This document shows, piece after piece, positions 7,168 through 13,872 of a DNA stretch of 16,486 bases. A program made the translations under genes and the position numbers. This DNA comes from SHYR01 sp034406555. GTDB taxonomy: Bacteria; Chloroflexota; Dehalococcoidia; UBA2979. The stretch's first letter is position 1, and each line of letters starts with the position of its first letter. The stretch lies in the NCBI GenBank assembly GCA_034406555.1, contig DASCRM010000009.1:1-16486 (forward strand), in the 5' to 3' direction. Under the pieces are notes generated by a model that ran no database searches, had not been told where the DNA came from, and saw only the letters and a program-made list of their open reading frames with translations.

Positions 7168-8360
7168 TGGCGCGGGCTCCCCTTCACGGCCGCCGCCCGG
7201 TTGAGCGGCAGCGAGGTGGCGGGATCATAGGGCGCGCCCTGAACGGGCGGCAAGCTCGTCAGGGTGTGGCCCTTCGGTGGTGCCTCGGCGGGAGAGGTCG
7301 CGCGCGCGCGCAAGGGCTTGGGATGCGCCGCCAAGAAGGCCCAGATCAGCTCGCTGGCGTCGATCTCCGTCATCGGCGTGTCGGAGCCCGCGAAGCCCGG
7401 TTCGCCGCCCGGCCAGGCGTGGCCACCGCCGCCGACGGTGTAGAGCTCCACGCCCCGGCCGTCCGCACAGCCGCCCCATGTGTCGTGGCCGATGCTGCCG
7501 CTCTGTGACCTCGTCGGCTGCGCGTCGCAACCGTCGAGGGTGACGAAGAAGCCGGTCGAGGCGGCGACGGAGTTGTCGACGCGGTTGCGGCGGTCGGGCT
7601 GCGTCTCGGGGGTGCCGGCCTCGTAGGGCACCGCTCCGTCAGCATCGCCGTGGATCGCGATCAGCGAGACCTGCGACGCGGGCGAGCAGTTGGGCGAGTT
7701 CTGTGCGCCGGCGACCGGTCCGATTGCGGCGATCAGGTCGGCTGCTTCGCAGGCCAGCAGGTAGCTCATGATCGCGCCGTTCGAGAGCCCGGTCGCGTAG
7801 ACCCGACGAGGGTCGATCGCCAGCGTCGAGGTCAGTTCACTGATCAGCGCGCAAACGAAGCCGACATCGTCGACCTCGTTCTCTACCGCGTACCCGCAGC
7901 AGTTGCCCGCGTTCCACGTCAGCAGGACGCGCCGCAGCAGCCCGCTGCCGTTGGGGAAGACGGCGATGAAGCCGTTGGCGTCGGCGACCTTATCGAAGTG
8001 GGTCTGGTTGATCGCATTGTTCGCGGTGCCGCCTCCGCCGTGGAACACCAGCACGACCGGCTGCAAAGTGGTGCCGTCGTAGGCAGGCGGGATGTGGAGC
8101 TGGTAGTTGCGCTCGCGCCCGTCGTGGTCGAGCGCGCGCTGGTTCGTGCCGGCCTCGGCCGGTCGAGGCTCGGCGAGCGGTGTCGCCGTCGGAGCAGGCG
8201 TCGATGTGGCGACCGCCGTCGATGCACTCGGAGCCGTCGATGTTGCGGCCGGCGTCACCGACGCGGTTGGCTCGTCGCCACCTCGGTCGGGGTCGCGGCA
8301 GCCGACGAGCGCGACCGCGAGCAGCAGGCCCAGCACGAGCGAGCCTCGCAGCGCTGTCAT
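7098..8360 (-). CDS. Polyhydroxybutyrate depolymerase-type (LpqC-like) lipoprotein esterase
   Basis: This predicted exported alpha/beta hydrolase acts on ester substrates such as polyhydroxyalkanoates or feruloyl esters. The signal peptide ends in the lipobox VALVGC (Cys21), followed by a Ser/Thr/Pro/Ala linker to about residue 65. The hydrolase domain has oxyanion HGGGG (107-111), paired cysteines NCCGY, nucleophile Ser193 in GLSNG, an acid in HGDADGAVPY (about 239-241) and catalytic His314 in GGGHAWPGG. The family fold ends at FLAAHPKP (about 349). The ORF then runs on for about 70 low-complexity residues and overlaps the ilvE start by 70 bp. That tail covers the ilvE promoter, so a stop may have been lost or an indel may lie at the CG-repeat. 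The ATG at 8360 has GGAGG upstream and lies 18 bp after the preceding hydrolase gene. Confidence 0.82.
   Translation of the reverse strand: MTALRGSLVLGLLLAVALVGCRDPDRGGDEPTASVTPAATSTAPSASTAVATSTPAPTATPLAEPRPAEAGTNQRALDHDGRERNYQLHIPPAYDGTTLQPVVLVFHGGGGTANNAINQTHFDKVADANGFIAVFPNGSGLLRRVLLTWNAGNCCGYAVENEVDDVGFVCALISELTSTLAIDPRRVYATGLSNGAIMSYLLACEAADLIAAIGPVAGAQNSPNCSPASQVSLIAIHGDADGAVPYEAGTPETQPDRRNRVDNSVAASTGFFVTLDGCDAQPTRSQSGSIGHDTWGGCADGRGVELYTVGGGGHAWPGGEPGFAGSDTPMTEIDASELIWAFLAAHPKPLRARATSPAEAPPKGHTLTSLPPVQGAPYDPATSLPLNRAAAVKGSPRQCLHRPPSSRATTCRWRTPRSAS
7224..7253 (-). promoter_or_regulatory. ilvE promoter with palindrome in the spacer
   Basis: On the minus strand, TTGCCG (7248-7253) and TATGAT (7224-7229, 5 of 6) are 18 bp apart, about 57 bp before the ilvE ATG. 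A perfect 12-bp palindrome, AGGGCGCGCCCT (7229-7240), fills most of the spacer and touches the -10 element. It could be an operator, or it could be chance in GC-rich DNA. Confidence 0.55.
7299..7311. repeat. Alternating CG dinucleotide tract
   Basis: Thirteen bases of strictly alternating C and G lie exactly where the esterase sequence stops resembling its family. Such tracts favour Z-DNA and slippage, so this is a candidate site for an indel that removed the original esterase stop frame. Confidence 0.6.
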
Positions 8361-8378
8361 GCGAGCAGCAGCCTCCGC

Positions 8379-9281
8379 CTAGCCGTGCGCGCGGACGAAT
8401 GCGCCGATGCGTTCGATCGCCGCCGCTGCCTCGGGCATCGTCGGCCCCACGTACTGGTAGACGTGGAACGCTTCGGGCTCAATCTCCGTCGTCACGTCCC
8501 CGCCAGCGGCTGCGACCTTCTCCGCGACGCGTGTCGTGTCGTCGAGCAGCACCTCGGCGTCGCCGACCTGCATCAGCAGCGGCGGCAGCCCGGCGAGGTC
8601 TGCGTACAACGGCGAGACGAGCGGGTGATCGAGCCCGGAATCGCCCGCGTACATCGTCGCCATGCCCGCGAGCCCGTCCGCGGAGATCATCGGGTCGGCC
8701 TCGGCTCGCGTCTGAATCGATGCGCCCGTCGCCGCGAGGTCGGTCCATGCAGAGATAGTGACGGCCGCCTTCGGCAGCGCGTCGCCCGCATCGCGTGCAA
8801 AGATCAGCGTCGAGAGCGTCAGCCCTCCGCCCGCCGAGTCGCCGGCGATGAACGTCTCTGTCGCGTCGGAGGCGCCGTCCGGGCCGTTCGCGCTCATCCA
8901 GCGCAGCGCCGCAAGCGCGTCGTCGACGGCTGCCGGGAACGGATCTTCCGGCGCCATGCGGTAGTCGATCACCAGCAACGAGCAGCCGGAGGCCCGACTG
9001 ATGTCACTCGCGAGGCGGCGGTGTGAGGTCGGCGAGCCGATCACGTAGCCGCCACCGTGCAGGTAGAGCAGCCGTCGTGCCGCGTCGGCACCCGGTGCCT
9101 GCACCCAGTCGCCGGGTACGCCGTCGGCATCAACCGGCGTCACGGTCACGTCGTCCGGAACCGCCGCGGCAGTGTCGTCCATGCCCCGCCAGCGCATCGC
9201 AACGTCGGGCGGAGGGTCGACCGGGGTCGCGTTGTGTTCGCGGATCGTCGCGGACATCTCGCGTAGTTCTGTCGAAGCCAT
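8379..9281 (-). CDS. Alpha/beta hydrolase of the hormone-sensitive lipase (fold-3) family
   Basis: This 300-aa cytoplasmic carboxylesterase lacks a signal peptide. All family marks are present: oxyanion motif HGGG (75-78) in LYLHGGGYVIGSP, DYRMAPEDPFPAAVDD (106-121), nucleophile Ser149 in GDSAGG, the acid Asp241 in QVGDAEVLLDD, and His273 in EAFHVYQ. Length equals that of typical HSL-family bacterial esterases. The ATG at 9281 has a GAGGG Shine-Dalgarno 9 nt upstream. It sits between an MFS transporter gene (53 bp upstream) and a lipoprotein esterase gene (18 bp downstream). This suggests a three-gene unit that degrades an ester outside the cell, imports a product and hydrolyses it further inside, though the substrate is unknown. 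Confidence 0.9.
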   Translation of the reverse strand: MASTELREMSATIREHNATPVDPPPDVAMRWRGMDDTAAAVPDDVTVTPVDADGVPGDWVQAPGADAARRLLYLHGGGYVIGSPTSHRRLASDISRASGCSLLVIDYRMAPEDPFPAAVDDALAALRWMSANGPDGASDATETFIAGDSAGGGLTLSTLIFARDAGDALPKAAVTISAWTDLAATGASIQTRAEADPMISADGLAGMATMYAGDSGLDHPLVSPLYADLAGLPPLLMQVGDAEVLLDDTTRVAEKVAAAGGDVTTEIEPEAFHVYQYVGPTMPEAAAAIERIGAFVRAHG

Positions 9282-9334
9282 CGGGGGGTCCCTCTTGCGG
9301 TCGCCGCACGTCGTGGCGGCGTCGTGGCAGCACT

Positions 9335-10555
9335 CTACCCCTCAGGCGCTACGTTTCGTGCGGCCGGGGGCATCGTAGCCAGCAGCAGCACGGCGGCGAC
9401 GGAGGTGGCCAACATCGCGGCCATGCCGATCGCGTAGCTACCGTTGGCGTCCGCGGAGATGCCGACGAGGATCGGGCCGATCGCCGCAGCGGGGCCGACG
9501 ACGATGCGCTGCACGCCCAGCAGCGTGCCCATCTTGCGTTCGCCGTAGACCTCGATCGCGTAGAGGCCGTTGAGGGGGGTGATGGTGCCGAAGGCGAGGC
9601 CCGTCAGCAGCACGTAGGTCGCGATCAGCGCGACCGGACCGGCCGCGAGCAGCGCCACGATGCCGAGCGCCATCGCGCCCTGCACGCTGACCAACGCTCG
9701 CAGCACGCCCAGCCGCCCAACGAGCACGGCGAGCAGCGCGCGGCCGGGCAACGAGAGCAGGCCGCGGATCCCCGCCGCGCTGGCGGCCGCGGCCAGCGTC
9801 ATCCCCGTCGCCGTCATGATCGGCACCTGATGCACCTGTAGCGCCGTGAACGCTGTCCCGCTGAGCGCGAAGATCGCGAGCATCTGCAGCACCCGACGTG
9901 AGCGGTATGCCTCGCGGACGCTGGCGTAGCCGCTCGCCTGCTCGTTCTCGTCCTCGCTGCCACTCGCTGCGCCCTCGCCGCCGCGGCGCAGGAATGCAGC
10001 CGGGAGCACCGTCAGAGGGAGGGTGGCGCCCAGTAGCTGAATCGCGACGCGCCAGCCCCACTCGTCGACGAAGAAGGCCGTGAGCGGGAAGTAGATCGGG
10101 CTCGCGAACCCGCCGACGAAGGTGAGCATGGAAAAGGCGAGCGGGCGCCGATCCGGGTAGCGGCGGGCCGTCATCGGCATCGTCACGTTGTAGAACGCCC
10201 CGGCGCTGACTAGGCCGCTGCCCGCGCCCCACGTGAGCAGGAAGATCGTCGGTGTCTCCGCCTCGGCAGCGAGGTACAGCAGGCCGCCACCGAGGACCGT
10301 TGAGCCGATCAACGCGGGCGCGCCGCCGAAGCGGTCGATCGACCGGCCGGCGATTGACGCACCGACCGCACCGGCCAGCGCGGAGACGGAGAACGCGGCC
10401 GAGAGCACGCCGCGCGACCAGCCGGTGTCGAGGTGGATCGGCTCGATCAGTACTCCGAATGAATAGAAGGCGACGCCGTACGCGCCGATCGTCGTCCAGC
10501 CAAGCAGCAGTACCGGCCACCACGTGACGAGTTGGCGATACGCGGAGGCGGCCAT
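9335..10555 (-). CDS. Major facilitator superfamily transporter
   Basis: This predicted 406-aa inner-membrane transporter has about 12 hydrophobic segments in two six-helix halves. They are joined by a charged loop around GEGAASGSEDENEQASGY. After the second segment, GRSIDRFGGAPAL resembles the MFS motif-A region (Gx3DRxGG). The arrangement resembles monocarboxylate/oxalate-type MFS proteins, so an organic acid is a reasonable guess for the substrate. A longer frame extends to 10849, but its first 98 residues are Arg-rich and overlap the divergent PPOX gene. The ATG at 10555 (MAASAYRQLVTWWPVLLLGW), directly before the first membrane helix, is therefore chosen. It heads the run that continues into the two hydrolases. 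Confidence 0.87.
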   Translation of the reverse strand: MAASAYRQLVTWWPVLLLGWTTIGAYGVAFYSFGVLIEPIHLDTGWSRGVLSAAFSVSALAGAVGASIAGRSIDRFGGAPALIGSTVLGGGLLYLAAEAETPTIFLLTWGAGSGLVSAGAFYNVTMPMTARRYPDRRPLAFSMLTFVGGFASPIYFPLTAFFVDEWGWRVAIQLLGATLPLTVLPAAFLRRGGEGAASGSEDENEQASGYASVREAYRSRRVLQMLAIFALSGTAFTALQVHQVPIMTATGMTLAAAASAAGIRGLLSLPGRALLAVLVGRLGVLRALVSVQGAMALGIVALLAAGPVALIATYVLLTGLAFGTITPLNGLYAIEVYGERKMGTLLGVQRIVVGPAAAIGPILVGISADANGSYAIGMAAMLATSVAAVLLLATMPPAARNVAPEG

Positions 10556-10663
10556 CGCTGTTCCGATCCGGGCGAGCGAGGCGATGCAGCGGCGGTCGCG
10601 TCCCCGACGCACGGTATGCTGCGACTTCTTCGCGGTCGAGAGACGCAGTCGATGGGGCACGCC

Positions 10664-11080
10664 ATGCCGATGACGGAGCAAGAACTTGATGAATTCCTGA
10701 GCGCCCCCAGGGTCGCGGTGCTCTCCACGGTCGACGCGCAGGGGCGGCCGCGGCAGGCGGCGATCTGGTACTACTGGGAAGATGGCGCGGCCTACCTCTT
10801 CACCGGCCGTCGCACGTTGAAGTGGCGCAACCTGTTGCGCGACCCGCACGCCTCGCTCTGCATCGACGACCGGACCCCGCCGTACTCGTCCGTGGTGCTG
10901 GAGGGCACCGTCGAGGAGAGCGACCGGTCGATGTACGAACTGGTGCTGAAGATGGCGCTGGCCTACTACGGCGAGGAAAAGGGGCGACCCTTTGCGGAGG
11001 GCTACCGGGACAAACCGGACAGCGTGCTCTTCAAGCTGACCTCGGAGCGGATCGTCTCCTTCAAGAGCGACTCGTACTAA
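10664..11080 (+). CDS. PPOX-class (pyridoxamine 5'-phosphate oxidase-like) flavin/F420-binding protein
   Basis: This 138-aa protein has the split-barrel flavin-binding fold. MTEQELDEFLSAPRVAVLST, then QGRPRQAAIWYYWEDGAAYLFT, then RTLKWRNLLRDPHASLCID is the usual order in small F420- or FMN-dependent PPOX oxidoreductases. These reduce or bind diverse small molecules as cytoplasmic homodimers. Neither cofactor nor substrate can be decided from sequence. The open frame extends upstream to 10532, but that part is not family-like and overlaps the divergent MFS start. In-frame ATGs lie at 10652, 10664 and 10670; 10664 is preferred because GGGG precedes it by 6 nt. A -10-like TATGCT lies at 10615-10620. 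The metallo-hydrolase gene follows 53 bp downstream on the same strand. Confidence 0.88.
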   Translation: MPMTEQELDEFLSAPRVAVLSTVDAQGRPRQAAIWYYWEDGAAYLFTGRRTLKWRNLLRDPHASLCIDDRTPPYSSVVLEGTVEESDRSMYELVLKMALAYYGEEKGRPFAEGYRDKPDSVLFKLTSERIVSFKSDSY

Positions 11081-11133
11081 GCTCGGGGCGCTCCACAGGA
11101 TTGCACTGAAGGCCTCAGGGAAACGAGGACGCC

Positions 11134-12012
11134 GTGAGTATTGATTCGGGCGCGCAGTACGACATCGGCTCGGTGCGACTGACCGTCGTCAACGACGGCA
11201 CGCACTACTACGACGCCGGCGCGATCTTCGGTGCCGTCCCTCGGCTGCTGTGGGAACGCATTGTCCCGGAGATCGATGACGGCTACCGCATGGCGACCGG
11301 CCTCAACTGCCTGCTGCTGCGCTCCGAGGGCAAGCTGATCCTGATCGAGACCGGCGTCGGCGGGAAGCCGGGCGATCGCGATGCGGCCTCGCCCGCGGCG
11401 GACGGCACGCTGCTCGACTCGCTCGCCGCCCTCGATGTCACGCCGGACGAGATCGACATCGTCGTCAACACGCACCTGCACTCCGACCACTGCGGCTGGA
11501 ACACCTCCGCTGCGGTCGATGGGGACGGCGAGGAGCTGCTGACGCCGACCTTCCCGAACGCGAAGTACGTGATCTCCGCGAAGGAGTGGGACGACGCGGC
11601 GCACCCGAACGAGCGCACCCGCGCGACTTACCTCGAACGCAACCTCAGCCCGATCGTGGACCGCCTGCAGCTCGTCGATGGCGAGACGGCGATCACGAAT
11701 GAGGTGCTGTTCCTGCCGACGCCCGGACATACGGAGGGCCACGGCTGCGTCGTGATTCGCTCCGGTGGGGAGTGGGGCGTCTATACGGGCGACATCGTGC
11801 AGCACCCGGTGCAGTTCGAGCGCACGGCCTGGGTCTCTGGCCTCGACATCCTGCCGCTGGTCTCGATGGAGACGAAGAAGCAGCTCGCGGATCGTGTGAT
11901 CGATGAGCAGGCGATGGTGATCATGACCCACGCCTCGTACCCCGGCGTGATGAAGATGGTGCGCACCGAGCAGGGTTACCGGAAGCTGATCGACCTCGAC
12001 CCACTGGGCTAG
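11134..12012 (+). CDS. MBL-fold metallo-hydrolase
   Basis: This 292-aa protein has the metallo-beta-lactamase fold and a dinuclear zinc or iron site. The metal ligands are visible: THLHSDHCG (His114, His116, Asp118, His119), His199 in PTPGHTEGH, Asp220 in YTGD and a final His266 in MTHASYP. The layout, with ETGVGGK before the HxHxDH and LPTPGHTEGH after it, resembles the lactonase/quorum-quenching and alkylsulfatase-like branches. The reaction (lactone, thioester or other ester hydrolysis) cannot be fixed from sequence. There is no signal peptide, so it is probably cytoplasmic. Start codon GTG 11134 is supported by GAGGA 4 nt upstream. It ends 35 bp from the convergent SDR gene. Confidence 0.9.
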   Translation: MSIDSGAQYDIGSVRLTVVNDGTHYYDAGAIFGAVPRLLWERIVPEIDDGYRMATGLNCLLLRSEGKLILIETGVGGKPGDRDAASPAADGTLLDSLAALDVTPDEIDIVVNTHLHSDHCGWNTSAAVDGDGEELLTPTFPNAKYVISAKEWDDAAHPNERTRATYLERNLSPIVDRLQLVDGETAITNEVLFLPTPGHTEGHGCVVIRSGGEWGVYTGDIVQHPVQFERTAWVSGLDILPLVSMETKKQLADRVIDEQAMVIMTHASYPGVMKMVRTEQGYRKLIDLDPLG

Positions 12013-12032
12013 AGACGCGACAATCCCATTGA

Positions 12033-12047
12033 GACCCCCGAAGGGGG
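12033..12047. terminator. GC hairpin between convergent MBL and SDR genes
   Basis: CCCCC-GAA-GGGGG (stem 12035-12039 with 12043-12047) lies in the 35-bp gap between two stop codons. It reads as a stem on both strands, so it could serve both genes. There is no U-tract on either side, so it is a probable transcript end rather than a canonical intrinsic terminator. Confidence 0.45.
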
Positions 12048-12824
12048 CTAGCGAGCGCGGCTGCCGCCGTCCACCGGCATGATCACGCCGTTGAGGAACG
12101 AGGCGTCCTCGCTGCACAGGTAGACGACCGCCGCTGCGACCTCCGAGGGCTCCCCGTAGCGGCCGAGCGGGTTGCTGGCCGCCATCCGCGTCTTCACAAC
12201 ATCCGGCTCGTCCGGGTCGATGCCGCGTTCCAGTCGCCGCATCATCTCCGTCTCGATCGGCGATGGGCAGATCGCGTTGGTGCGGATGTTCGAGGCTGCG
12301 AACTCCACCGCCGAGGACTTCGTCATGCCGACGACCGCGTGCTTGCTTGCCCCGTACGCGAAGATGTTCGCCGTGGCTCCCAGGCCGGCGACTGAGGCGG
12401 TGTTCACGATCGCGCCGCCGCCTCGCTCCTGCATCAGCGGAACCACCGCCTTCAGGCCCAGCCAGACGCCCTTCAGGTTGACGGCGATCACGCGGTCGAA
12501 GATGTCTTCCGGGTACTCCAGCGTCGAGCCGACGAAGCCCTCGATACCGGCGTTGTTGAAGAAGGCGTCGACGCCGCCGAAACGATCCTTCGCCTCCGCC
12601 GCGTAGCGCTGGCAGTCGGCGTCGCTGGTGACATCGGCGGTGACGACGTGGGCCTCGCTGCCCGCGCGCTCGACGGCGGCAACGCTCTCCTCGAGCGGCG
12701 TGCCGAGGAGGTCGACGAGCACGACCTTCGCGCCCTCGGCTGCAAAGCGCTCCGCAGCGGCGCGACCGATGCCGCCCGCCGCGCCGGTGATCACGGCGAC
12801 CTTGCCCTCGAACCTGTTGTCCAT
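12048..12824 (-). CDS. SDR-family NAD(P)-dependent oxidoreductase
   Basis: This 258-aa classical short-chain dehydrogenase/reductase oxidises or reduces a hydroxyl/keto group with NAD(P)(H) as a cytoplasmic oligomer. Marks present are the cofactor motif TGAAGGIG (13-20), adenine-pocket DV (64-65), NNAG (90-93), and the catalytic tetrad Asn116, Ser144, Tyr157 and Lys161 (YGASK). The family end is PVDGG. An acidic Asp38 at the end of beta-2 (VVLVDLL) suggests NAD(H) preference. The ATG at 12824 has GGGAGGG 6 nt upstream. It follows the VOC-protein gene in the same direction, so the two are probably cotranscribed under the MarR-type regulator divergent from them. The substrate is unknown. Confidence 0.93.
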   Translation of the reverse strand: MDNRFEGKVAVITGAAGGIGRAAAERFAAEGAKVVLVDLLGTPLEESVAAVERAGSEAHVVTADVTSDADCQRYAAEAKDRFGGVDAFFNNAGIEGFVGSTLEYPEDIFDRVIAVNLKGVWLGLKAVVPLMQERGGGAIVNTASVAGLGATANIFAYGASKHAVVGMTKSSAVEFAASNIRTNAICPSPIETEMMRRLERGIDPDEPDVVKTRMAASNPLGRYGEPSEVAAAVVYLCSEDASFLNGVIMPVDGGSRAR

Positions 12825-12876
12825 GTTGTGCCCTCCCGCTCGCTATCAGGAGGCGCAGCATACGGGGCGACGGGCT

Positions 12877-12914
12877 CTACGGCGCGCGTAGCTCCATCAG
12901 CGCCAGCAGGTTGC
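12877..12914 (-). other. Out-of-frame remnant of the VOC gene 3' end
   Basis: In the frame shifted by one base this stretch encodes NLLALMELRAP followed by TAG (12877-12879), which is how intact VOC proteins end after DPDG. It is coding sequence separated from its gene by a one-base loss at about 12914, by mutation or sequencing error. Confidence 0.75.
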
Positions 12915-13301
12915 GTCCGGGTCGCGGAAGAACGCCATCCACGTTTCGACACCGACCGGTCCGAAGTCGCCCGCATCGTCGCGGGCGATCATGTGCGGTT
13001 CGGAGACAAACTCGACGTCACGAGAGTCCAGCTTCGTGACCGCTCCGTCGAGGTCATCGATGGTGAAGTAGATCGGTGAACCCGGCGCCTGCTCGCCATC
13101 CGCATCGCCGCCTTCGTCGACCGCGCTGACCATCAGCAGTACGCCGTCGCAGTCGAACATCGCGAGACCGGGCGGGTCGAACTTCGCGACGAAGGGGACG
13201 CCCAGCGTCTCGCGATAGCACTCGACGCTGCGGTTCAGATCGCTGGAGTGCAGCCCGATCTGGCCGATCGTTGATAGGCTCAACTTCTGGTCCGCGGTCA
13301 T
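12897..13301 (-). CDS. VOC-family (glyoxalase/bleomycin-resistance fold) protein, 3' end frameshifted
   Basis: As read, this is a 134-aa protein with the vicinal-oxygen-chelate fold. GQIGLHSSDLNRSVECYRET starts the first beta-alpha-beta unit, with His18 as the usual metal ligand, and a second unit begins at SPIYFTIDDLDGAVTKL. Members include glyoxalases, dioxygenases and antibiotic-binding proteins; the activity here is unknown. The frame ends DPDATCWR, which is not family-like. One extra base near 12914 restores the canonical end DPDGNLLALMELRAP with a stop at 12877-12879, for 141 aa. Thus a one-base deletion (GG to G) has probably truncated the last strand, which often carries a metal-binding Glu. 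The ATG at 13301 has GAGGA 5 nt upstream. It is divergent from marR and upstream of the SDR gene. Confidence 0.85.
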   Translation of the reverse strand: MTADQKLSLSTIGQIGLHSSDLNRSVECYRETLGVPFVAKFDPPGLAMFDCDGVLLMVSAVDEGGDADGEQAPGSPIYFTIDDLDGAVTKLDSRDVEFVSEPHMIARDDAGDFGPVGVETWMAFFRDPDATCWR

Positions 13302-13324
13302 GGCGTCCTCGCTTCACCTGCGGC

Positions 13325-13354
13325 AATATAGTTGTATGTACCAAATAATGTATG
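13325..13354. promoter_or_regulatory. Divergent marR / VOC promoter region with repeated TGTATG
   Basis: This AT-rich patch in GC-rich surroundings lies between the divergent genes. A minus-strand TATATT (13325-13330) and a plus-strand TATAGT (13327-13332), each 5 of 6 matches to a -10, overlap. TGTATG occurs twice, 16 bp apart (13333-13338 and 13349-13354). This is a plausible site where the MarR protein controls both directions. No good -35 is visible for either. Confidence 0.5.
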
Positions 13355-13842
13355 AGCGGGTGTCAAGAGTGACCTCGGACGACCAGCGACTCGCCGATCT
13401 CGCGACCGAACTGAACTCGATCGCGATCCACCTCACGCGCCGTCTGCGACGGCAGGACGAGGCGCAGGGTGTGAGCGCGGCGCGGCTCTCCGCGCTCTCC
13501 GTGCTGGTTTTCGGCGGCCCGCACACCCTCGGCTCGCTCGCTTCCGACGAGCAAGTCACGCCCTCCACGATGTCGCGCGTCGTCGACGGCATGGTCAGCG
13601 AGGGGCTTGCCGAGCGTCGCACTGACGAGGCCGATGGCCGCGTGGTCTGGGTGCACGCCACAGCGAAGGGCCGCCGCGTGATGTACCGCGGGCGTGACCG
13701 TCGCGTCGAGAGCCTCGTCGCTGAGCTGCGCAGCCTCGCACCGGACGCGCTGGCGACGCTGGAACGTGCGGCGGAGACGCTGCGAGGGCTCGAAGGACCG
13801 GAGAGCGCGGACGTACCCGAGCCCCCCAGGGGGCCTGCATAG
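13348..13842 (+). CDS. MarR-family transcriptional regulator
   Basis: This winged helix-turn-helix regulator is about 164 aa from the chosen ATG. The MarR order is visible: a dimerisation helix DLATELNSIAIHLTRRLRRQ, then SAARLSALSVLVFGGPHTLG, then a recognition helix in VTPSTMSRVVDGMVSEGLAE with the wing RRTDEADGRVVWVHATAKGR, then C-terminal dimerisation helices. The start is uncertain. The frame is open from 13300, but that would overlap the divergent VOC start. ATG 13336 or 13348 and GTG 13360 or 13369 are all possible; 13348 is chosen because the inferred start of transcription is near 13339. MarR proteins typically repress an adjacent divergent operon and respond to phenolic or oxidative signals, so the VOC-SDR pair is the likely target. 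Confidence 0.88.
   Translation: MYERVSRVTSDDQRLADLATELNSIAIHLTRRLRRQDEAQGVSAARLSALSVLVFGGPHTLGSLASDEQVTPSTMSRVVDGMVSEGLAERRTDEADGRVVWVHATAKGRRVMYRGRDRRVESLVAELRSLAPDALATLERAAETLRGLEGPESADVPEPPRGPA
13821..13834. terminator. GC hairpin at the marR 3' end
   Basis: GCCCC and GGGGC flank a 4-nt loop, eight bases before the end of marR and facing the convergent oxidase gene. Like the stem at 12035-12047, it has no U-tract. It lies inside coding sequence, so its role as a terminator is uncertain. Confidence 0.3.
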
Positions 13843-13850
13843 GGGTCTGT

Positions 13851-13872
13851 GCCGTGGCGTTGCCGTGGCGTT
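13851..13872. repeat. Tandem 11-bp direct repeat between convergent genes
   Basis: GCCGTGGCGTT occurs twice back to back (13851-13861 and 13862-13872). The second copy reaches into the stop codon of the oxidase gene. It is short and may be a local slippage duplication. Confidence 0.75.

Noticed and set aside
7650..9026. A 458-codon plus-strand frame opposite the two hydrolases
   Set aside because: It is antisense to both catalytic triads, Arg/Val/Asp-rich, and without a recognisable fold.
10556..10849. N-terminal extension of the MFS frame to 10849
   Set aside because: The added 98 residues are basic and non-hydrophobic and overlap the PPOX gene; the first membrane helix begins right after the ATG at 10555.
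11077..12861. A 594-codon open frame on the minus strand antisense to the metallo-hydrolase and overlapping the SDR gene
   Set aside because: It is out of frame with the well-supported SDR gene, is Arg- and Gly-rich like other GC-rich shadow frames, and covers clear plus-strand family motifs (HxHxDH). It is a composition artefact.
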